Source of the DNA: Desulfosporosinus sp.
GTDB lineage: Bacteria > Bacillota > Desulfitobacteriia > Desulfitobacteriales > Desulfitobacteriaceae
Reading direction: 5' to 3'
DNA length: 64,000 nucleotides
Assembly (NCBI GenBank): GCA_003513495.1
Contig: DOPM01000020.1
Coordinates: forward strand, 102,575-166,574
Positions 58,880 through 64,000 of the stretch are shown piece after piece. The position numbers were made by a program, and so were the translations under genes. Numbering within the stretch: the first letter of the stretch is position 1; each line of letters starts with the position of its first letter. The notes under the pieces are model-generated. The model was not told the DNA's origin and did not search any database. It was given only the letters and a program-made list of their open reading frames with translations.

Positions 58880-59677
58880 CTACTGCCGTTTTGACCGAAA
58901 AAGTACGATTTGCCATGCTATTCGTTCTTTGCGGGTCTCTGAACGCTTCAAAAGTTTGATACGCCCATACCCTCGGCAAGAGATCATATTATCAGGCTGC
59001 ACTTCTACATCCGCTTTGCACACCACAAGGCCTTCTCTTCTTACCTTCCCTTGGGTAATCCATTCCTGCGCTGTCCCTCGCGAAACTCTAAAAGCACTTG
59101 CGATGACTGCGTCTAAGCGGGACGAATTGACCGTAATACGGCGCTCCTCACCTAAATCAGGAAGCAAATCCGGTTGTCCTTCAAAGAGCGTAACCTTAAT
59201 TCTCTCACGGCCCGACTGCGTCCATTGATTTAACAAAAACGGGGCAATTTCTAACGTTGTAGCGATATAGTAACCCTTCAGCCCCGCTTGAATATCTCCA
59301 AAGACATCCCGTCTAAAACCTAACCCCATAAGGGATCCTAGGATCTGCCGATGCTCCAGTTGTGCGCGGGGATCCGTCGGACGTACCCAGAGCAGAGAAA
59401 TCTGTGAGTCCCTGACATCTAAGATTTTCCCCTTAGGGCCTATAACAATTCGAACCCGTTCCGTTTCTGGAAATCCTCCCTCCGCTAAATACGGGAGATG
59501 TTCCTTACGTAGAACTGATTCAGTCCATTCTCGCATGGCAAAGCTTAAAAATGGGGTGACCTGTTTAGACTGTTCATTCATCACCAGGTTCATCTGATCC
59601 AACAAATGCGCTGCTTCTAAACGTGCTTCTTTTTCATCCCAGAATTTAAGTACACTCCGATCAATTGAATTCTTCAT
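58880..59677 (-). CDS. ylmH: YlmH-type RNA-binding protein with S4 domain
   Basis: 265 residues from ATG 59677, which overlaps the yggT stop by four bases; an in-frame GTG at 59704 lacks a ribosome site. An N-terminal YlmH domain and a C-terminal S4 domain (SRLDAVIASAFRVSRGTAQE). In Bacillus YlmH acts in ribosome quality control, an interesting partner for rqcH in this window. Confidence 0.93.
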   Translation of the reverse strand: MKNSIDRSVLKFWDEKEARLEAAHLLDQMNLVMNEQSKQVTPFLSFAMREWTESVLRKEHLPYLAEGGFPETERVRIVIGPKGKILDVRDSQISLLWVRPTDPRAQLEHRQILGSLMGLGFRRDVFGDIQAGLKGYYIATTLEIAPFLLNQWTQSGRERIKVTLFEGQPDLLPDLGEERRITVNSSRLDAVIASAFRVSRGTAQEWITQGKVRREGLVVCKADVEVQPDNMISCRGYGRIKLLKRSETRKERIAWQIVLFRSKRQ

Positions 59678-59946
59678 CTGAAGAAAATCTGACCAATAAG
59701 CCACTGAGCAATATTAAGGGCAAAAATGGCGAAAATCGGAGAAAAATCTACGGTCATTCCTGCATTACCAAATTGAAAACGTTGAAACGGCTTAATGATT
59801 GGGTCGGTTACGTCATAGAGGACACTGACTAACTTATTATTGTGAGGTGATAATTTAGGTCCAAACCACGACAAAATAACTCGAATAAAAATCGCGTATA
59901 TCAAAATAGTGATCACTTTACTGATAACTTGACCGATGAATAGAAT
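59674..59946 (-). CDS. yggT: YggT family membrane protein, probable ATT start
   Basis: 90 residues if read from ATT 59946, which has GGGAGGG six bases upstream and starts two bases after the sepF stop. The first regular start is GTG 59916 (80 residues), with no ribosome site and half of the first membrane helix missing. Two helices separated by the conserved SWFGP and DPIIKPFQRF segments. YggT/YlmG proteins are linked to division and membrane-protein handling. Confidence 0.8.
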   Translation of the reverse strand: MLFIGQVISKVITILIYAIFIRVILSWFGPKLSPHNNKLVSVLYDVTDPIIKPFQRFQFGNAGMTVDFSPIFAIFALNIAQWLIGQIFFR

Positions 59947-59947
59947 A

Positions 59948-60403
59948 TTAATCCCTCCCTATTTTTGAACTTGGCCAAAACAAGCCTTTATCTTGCAGCT
60001 CGTCACGCATCTCTCCGGAAATATCCACATTATTTGGCACAAACAGAAAAATACCATTTCCTACTTTTTGCATATTACCATTTAAAGCATAGGTTGTCCC
60101 ACTTATGAAGTCAACGATTCGTTTAGCCAAAACTTTTTCAGCGTTTTCAAGGTTAACAATAACTGGCCGGCGTGTTTTAAGTTGATCCGCAATATTTTGA
60201 GCCTCTTCGAAGGAATTTGGTTCCATAACAACCACTCTCATTTGTTTTTGAGTGTGTATGCTTACAACCGGAGCATTTTTCCGGCTTGTTCGAACCTCTT
60301 CTTGAGCCGCCTTTTCACGTTCATTCTCTTCAAAGATATCCTCGTCAGGCTCTTCATCTGCAAATCCCATTATTCCTATCACTTTATCAATTAATTTAGC
60401 CAC
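59948..60403 (-). CDS. sepF: Cell division protein SepF
   Basis: 151 residues from GTG 60403 after GGGGAGGGG. N-terminal amphipathic membrane helix (AKLIDKVIGIMGFADEEP), acidic linker, and SepF core (VVMEPNSFEEAQNIADQL, DFISGTTYALNGNMQKVG). It bundles FtsZ. Confidence 0.96.
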   Translation of the reverse strand: MAKLIDKVIGIMGFADEEPDEDIFEENEREKAAQEEVRTSRKNAPVVSIHTQKQMRVVVMEPNSFEEAQNIADQLKTRRPVIVNLENAEKVLAKRIVDFISGTTYALNGNMQKVGNGIFLFVPNNVDISGEMRDELQDKGLFWPSSKIGRD

Positions 60404-60436
60404 TTCATTAACCCCTCCCCTTCCATTGAACCATAA

Positions 60437-61132
60437 CTAACGTTTACCGAAAATCTGGGTACCTACACGAATAAGGGTTGCCCCTTCCTCAATAGCCAGT
60501 TCAAAATCTTGACTCATTCCCATCGAAAGCTCCTGCAAGTCAACTCCAGGAAAAACTCTAGACTGCAAAGTATCACGCAACTCACGAAGTCGCCGGAAAA
60601 ACCCTTGTGTTTCCGTTGCGCTTGCCCCTAAAGCACCAATGGTCATTAACCCTTGAACCCGGACATGGGAGCATTCTCTAACTGAACTCAAGAAGTCTGG
60701 TACTTCCTCTGGCATAAGTCCTGCCTTAGCCGGATCCCTAGCGGTATTCACCTGAACTAGGGTCGCCCAAACAATTCCACGTCGTTCACCTTGTGCATTA
60801 AGTGTTTCCAATAACGGAAACCGATCCAAAGAATGGATCATGGCAACGTTCTGATCTAAATACTTTACCTTGTTCGTTTGAAGCCTGCCCACTAGATGCC
60901 ATTGGCAATCATCCGGCAGCGCAGGCGCTTTCTCCAGCCATTCTTGAACCCGATTTTCTGCAAAGACTCGTTGTCCCGCCCCATAAGCCTCCTCTATAAC
61001 AGAAATCGGTTGGATCTTAGAAACCGCCAATAATCGAATCCTACTCGGGTCTCTTTTACTTCGTGCAGCGGCTTGGGTTATCCGCTGACGAACCTCAGTC
61101 AAGCGTTGCTCGATACCCGCTCTTGCCAACAT
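60437..61132 (-). CDS. ylmE: YggS/YlmE pyridoxal-phosphate homeostasis protein
   Basis: 231 residues. PLP-binding Lys in LLAVSKIQPI; the barrel segments FAENRVQEW, HLVGRLQTNKV and LSMGMSQDFELAIEEGATLIRVG are canonical. Confidence 0.96.
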   Translation of the reverse strand: MLARAGIEQRLTEVRQRITQAAARSKRDPSRIRLLAVSKIQPISVIEEAYGAGQRVFAENRVQEWLEKAPALPDDCQWHLVGRLQTNKVKYLDQNVAMIHSLDRFPLLETLNAQGERRGIVWATLVQVNTARDPAKAGLMPEEVPDFLSSVRECSHVRVQGLMTIGALGASATETQGFFRRLRELRDTLQSRVFPGVDLQELSMGMSQDFELAIEEGATLIRVGTQIFGKR

Positions 61133-61198
61133 CAGACTATCTCCTTCGCCATAAATTCTACAAGCTTCCGTTGGTTTCCTGCTAATTAGAAGCTTGGT

Positions 61199-62131
61199 CT
61201 AGATATTTTTTACCTTAGCTACTAATCCCTCAAGACCTTCACGGGGGGTTATTACAACAGGGATACCACTAGGTAGATTCTCTATACAGGCCATATCATC
61301 ATCTTCGTCAAGAACTTTCACCTTTCTAAACTCTACAACCCCCTCACTCCAGAGAAAAACTCCCAGCTCCTCGCCCTGAGTCCACAATGCAGTTTTCGGT
61401 ATTAGAATTCCATTCGTTGGCGGTCGGTAGATCCAGGTCACTTCTTGCCGTCTTTGGGCCGTTGTACCATCTATATAGTGAGGAAATTGAACAATTACTC
61501 CCTTGGGTTGATCCGATTTGCGTAATATTTTCGCACTAACCGTTTGATTTGCAATCGTTAGACGTATCGACTTGCCATTGGAGAGTCCGTCAAGACTCGA
61601 CATTTCAAGAAAGGCCACTGTAGGAACGAGGTTATTTACAATCTTTCCAATGATTTCTCCTGCTTGTGCAGTTGCTCCTACTACCCTTACTTGGGATGTC
61701 TGAGTCAGTAGTTTGTTAAGATCCATCATGATTAGGTTTTCGCTAGTCAAAATTGTTTCCAAGCCATCACTTTGGCGAAAAAACAGCCCGCCCATAGCCG
61801 CTGTAATCGTCTGGTTCTGTAGGCTTTCTTTTGTTCCAGGAGCTGCCCCTTCAGGCAAAACTACAGCCGCTGGCTCTCCACGCCTAATGCGCTGACCATC
61901 CTCCGCTATGTATTGTACCTTACCAGAAAGCGGTGCAATGACTGGTAATTCTTGATTAGCAAACGTTGCAGCTACAGAGTGTTCATGGTTAATGGTTCCC
62001 GTTTGAGCCGTTACAAACTTGATTGTTCCGGCAATATAAGTAGAACGATAAGACCATACAATTCCACTTACTAAAACAATAAACAGTATACCCCAAAACC
62101 AATAATATTGTTTTCTTCTTTTCCCCTCCAT
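61199..62131 (-). CDS. HlyD-like membrane-anchored adaptor protein
   Basis: 310 residues, ATG after GGGGAGGAC. One N-terminal helix (10-30), then lipoyl-like halves (VIAPLSGKVQYIAEDGQRIRRGE) and barrel segments, like HlyD/secretion adaptors but without a neighbouring transporter. Often found just upstream of ylmE in this family of Firmicutes. Role unknown, possibly envelope assembly linked to division. Confidence 0.8.
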   Translation of the reverse strand: MEGKRRKQYYWFWGILFIVLVSGIVWSYRSTYIAGTIKFVTAQTGTINHEHSVAATFANQELPVIAPLSGKVQYIAEDGQRIRRGEPAAVVLPEGAAPGTKESLQNQTITAAMGGLFFRQSDGLETILTSENLIMMDLNKLLTQTSQVRVVGATAQAGEIIGKIVNNLVPTVAFLEMSSLDGLSNGKSIRLTIANQTVSAKILRKSDQPKGVIVQFPHYIDGTTAQRRQEVTWIYRPPTNGILIPKTALWTQGEELGVFLWSEGVVEFRKVKVLDEDDDMACIENLPSGIPVVITPREGLEGLVAKVKNI

Positions 62132-62160
62132 TTTGTCCTCCCCAGTGAATTACCTATCTG

Positions 62161-62192
62161 ACGTTCGAACTACGAACCACTAACTACGATTT
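62161..62192. repeat. TTCG/CGAAC heptad repeat
   Basis: Degenerate 7-mers (ACGTTCG, AACTACG, AACCACT, AACTACG) spanning the end of the kinase gene and the gap before the HlyD-like gene. Same type as the repeats near dapF, the Ca-ATPase and pyrK. Confidence 0.5.
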
Positions 62193-63554
62193 CGCCCTTG
62201 GTAAAATACACGTAAAGACAGTCCCAACTCCTACCTTAGAATCTACGCTAATACTTCCTCCTAGACCTTCAACCATGTGTTTTACAATACTTAGTCCAAG
62301 TCCAGTCCCGCCTTGTTCTCGTGAACGGGCCTTGTCCACTCTATAGAAGCGCTCAAAGACTCTTGGCAAAATATCTTCTGGTATGCCGCAACCCGTGTCT
62401 CCAAACTCTAAGCGAAGATATTTGGGCCCTACTTGTGCATGCAGCCAGACTCGACCTGATGCTGTATATTTGACTGCATTTTCTAAAAGATTTAAGAGAA
62501 GCTGACTTAATAAATCTTCGCCTATGATAAGCGGAGGCAAGTTTTCCGGCAGCTCTACTTCCACCTGAATTCCTTTGGCTTGAGCTATACTTAGAATAAC
62601 TGGTTTAATCTTATTGTACGCTTTTTGTACATAACTCACCTTACTAGAACTCACTTGCATCCGATTTTCCTGTCCTTCAAAACGGGCTAATGTTAGTAGG
62701 TCTTCAATGAGTCGTTGCAAGCGTAAAGTCTCTGCTTGAATTATATTCAGGAATCGATTCCGCAACGAGGGATCATCTGCAGCTCCATCGAGAAGTGTTT
62801 CTACAAACCCTTTAATCGAGGTTAAGGGAGTTCTTAATTCATGGGAAACATTGGCCACAAATTCTGTACGCATTTGTTCCAGTCGCCGAAGCTCTGTGAC
62901 ATCATGAAAAACAATGACCGCCCCTCGTGACTGACCCTGCTCCGTTAAAATGGGATTTATCTTACTTTGCACTGTCTTTTGCGCAATTTGTAATTCTTTC
63001 GTTGCTGAAGGTTGCCCCGAAAGCACCTTGCGGGTTAGTTGCTCTAGCTCTAAGTCACAGGTTAGCTCCATGAGATATTCCAATTCTCGAACAGTACCTT
63101 CTCGTTCAAAAATCTTCTCAGCTGCAGTATTCACTAAGACAACTCGCCCTACATGGTCTACAGCTACTACACCTTCTTGCATCCCTGCCAAAATTGCCTC
63201 CATTTTTTGTGCTTCTTGAGTACCATTCTGAACAATCTTCTCGACGTGACGGGAAAGACTATTGAGCTCCACAGTAAATTGTCCTAATTCATCCGTAGAA
63301 TCTGATAAATCAATATGCCCAAAATCTCCTCGAGCAATTCGTTGGGTTGCAAAGTGAAGTTTTTCCATTCGACGTGTTAGCTGGCTAGTGAAGAAATAGA
63401 CGACTCCAGCAGGTAAAAGCAGCGCAAGGGTAATAACTCCTATACTCTGTTGCTCTCCGGTTACCAGCCTCGCGCTTTCCCCCACCCAGAATAGCAGCAG
63501 GGAAAGCCCAGTCATACCCAGGAATAATCCGGTTAATCGCCATTTTAAACTCAT
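62184..63554 (-). CDS. PhoR-type sensor histidine kinase
   Basis: 456 residues, ATG after AAAGGATAG at the end of the regulator gene. Two membrane helices close together (about 8-25 and 38-58) with only a short outside loop, HAMP, PAS (about 110-210), HisKA with phospho-His in FVANVSHELRTPLTSIKGF, HATPase with GTGLGLSIVKHMVEGLGG. PhoR- or WalK-like; the missing outer sensor domain suggests it senses in or below the membrane. Confidence 0.93.
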   Translation of the reverse strand: MSLKWRLTGLFLGMTGLSLLLFWVGESARLVTGEQQSIGVITLALLLPAGVVYFFTSQLTRRMEKLHFATQRIARGDFGHIDLSDSTDELGQFTVELNSLSRHVEKIVQNGTQEAQKMEAILAGMQEGVVAVDHVGRVVLVNTAAEKIFEREGTVRELEYLMELTCDLELEQLTRKVLSGQPSATKELQIAQKTVQSKINPILTEQGQSRGAVIVFHDVTELRRLEQMRTEFVANVSHELRTPLTSIKGFVETLLDGAADDPSLRNRFLNIIQAETLRLQRLIEDLLTLARFEGQENRMQVSSSKVSYVQKAYNKIKPVILSIAQAKGIQVEVELPENLPPLIIGEDLLSQLLLNLLENAVKYTASGRVWLHAQVGPKYLRLEFGDTGCGIPEDILPRVFERFYRVDKARSREQGGTGLGLSIVKHMVEGLGGSISVDSKVGVGTVFTCILPRAKS

Positions 63555-63559
63555 ATCTA

Positions 63560-64000
63560 CTATCCTTTAAAGCGGTAGCCAATTCCGCGTAACGTTTCAA
63601 TGTACTCAGGATGCGAAGCATCCTTTTCGATTTTTAAGCGCAGATGACGAACATGTACGTCAACTGTACGGGTATCCCCGTCATATTCATATCCCCAAAT
63701 TCGCTCTAGTAAATCATCCCGGGAATAAACCCGACCAGGATGTGTCATCAAGACACGCAGAAGTTCAAACTCCTTGGGGGTTAATTCGGTCTCCTCACCC
63801 CGCACATAAACACGGAACCCATTTACATCAATTCTCAATTCCCCCCGTATAACCTGAGAATCTGCCTCCTCAGACGAATTGATTCTGCGCAAACGCGCTT
63901 TAATTCGAGCTAACAATTCACGAGGACTAAAGGGTTTTGTCATATAATCATCGGCCCCGAGCTCAAGGCCTAGGACCTTATCAATAACTTCACCTTTGGC
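63560..64000 (-). CDS. OmpR/PhoB-type response regulator, C-terminal part
   Basis: The gene runs off the right edge; 146 codons are seen. The visible part starts in the late receiver (ELGADDYMTKPFSPREL, with the conserved Lys) and holds a complete winged helix (LTPKEFELLRVLMTHPGRVYS, RTVDVHVRHLRLKIE, RGIGYRFKG). It is paired with the kinase that follows six bases on. Confidence 0.95.
   Translation of the reverse strand, partial: AKGEVIDKVLGLELGADDYMTKPFSPRELLARIKARLRRINSSEEADSQVIRGELRIDVNGFRVYVRGEETELTPKEFELLRVLMTHPGRVYSRDDLLERIWGYEYDGDTRTVDVHVRHLRLKIEKDASHPEYIETLRGIGYRFKG

Overview
The window reads as a chromosomal segment of an anaerobic, spore-forming, low-to-mid GC Firmicute of the Desulfosporosinus/Desulfitobacterium type. 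This is an inference from three things: a Mo-bisPGD oxidoreductase module with Tat signal and NosR-like partner, a sulfonate-type glycyl-radical enzyme with a bacterial microcompartment (BMC), and the Gram-positive gene order sepF-yggT-ylmH-divIVA-ileS with lspA-rluD-pyrR-pyrBC-carAB-pyrKDFE. No rRNA or tRNA genes, CRISPR arrays, transposases or phage genes were found. Both edges cut a gene: a glycyl-radical enzyme on the left (codons 1-212 present) and an OmpR-type response regulator on the right.

1-13.9 kb, accessory catabolism. On the minus strand lie a TRAP binding protein, a fused DctQM permease and a glycyl-radical enzyme, probably isethionate sulfite-lyase. A PAS-AAA+-Fis sigma-54 activator follows. 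Divergently, on the plus strand, lies a BMC operon: a degenerate amidohydrolase-fold protein with encapsulation tail, EutJ-like protein, vertex protein, PduS-like flavo-FeS protein, PduT-like trimer, EutQ-like cupin, three near-identical hexamer proteins, CoA-acylating aldehyde dehydrogenase and PduL. The simplest reading is uptake of a C2 sulfonate, radical C-S cleavage to acetaldehyde plus sulfite, then acetaldehyde to acetyl-CoA, acetyl-phosphate and acetate inside the shell. Each arm has a good -24/-12 promoter preceded by GTTGC-N6-GCAAC-type boxes at nearly the same distance, so activator, transporter/lyase and BMC look like one sigma-54 regulon.

13.9-33.4 kb, mixed. dapF, a P2-type Ca-ATPase and rqcH come first, then a DUF1287 protein and an alkaline-phosphatase-fold enzyme. 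Next is a respiratory module on the minus strand: NarX/NarL-like two-component pair, Mo-oxidoreductase catalytic subunit carrying an unusual N-terminal receiver-like domain, FeS subunit, NrfD-type membrane subunit, TorD-type chaperone, polyferredoxin and NosR/NapH-like flavoprotein.

33.4-47.3 kb, pyrimidine biosynthesis. A complete UMP operon (pyrR, pyrB, pyrC, carA, carB, pyrK, pyrD, pyrF, pyrE) has PyrR attenuators before pyrR and before pyrB. Upstream are rluD, lspA, a YteA-type zinc-finger protein and a DUF5665 membrane protein.

47.3-64 kb. An 840-base non-coding stretch is packed with tandem hairpin repeats. It is followed by a second PduL without encapsulation peptide, comB, the glycine cleavage operon under a tandem glycine riboswitch, ileS under a T-box, the division cluster (divIVA, ylmH, yggT, sepF, ylmE), an HlyD-like adaptor and a PhoR/PhoB-like pair.
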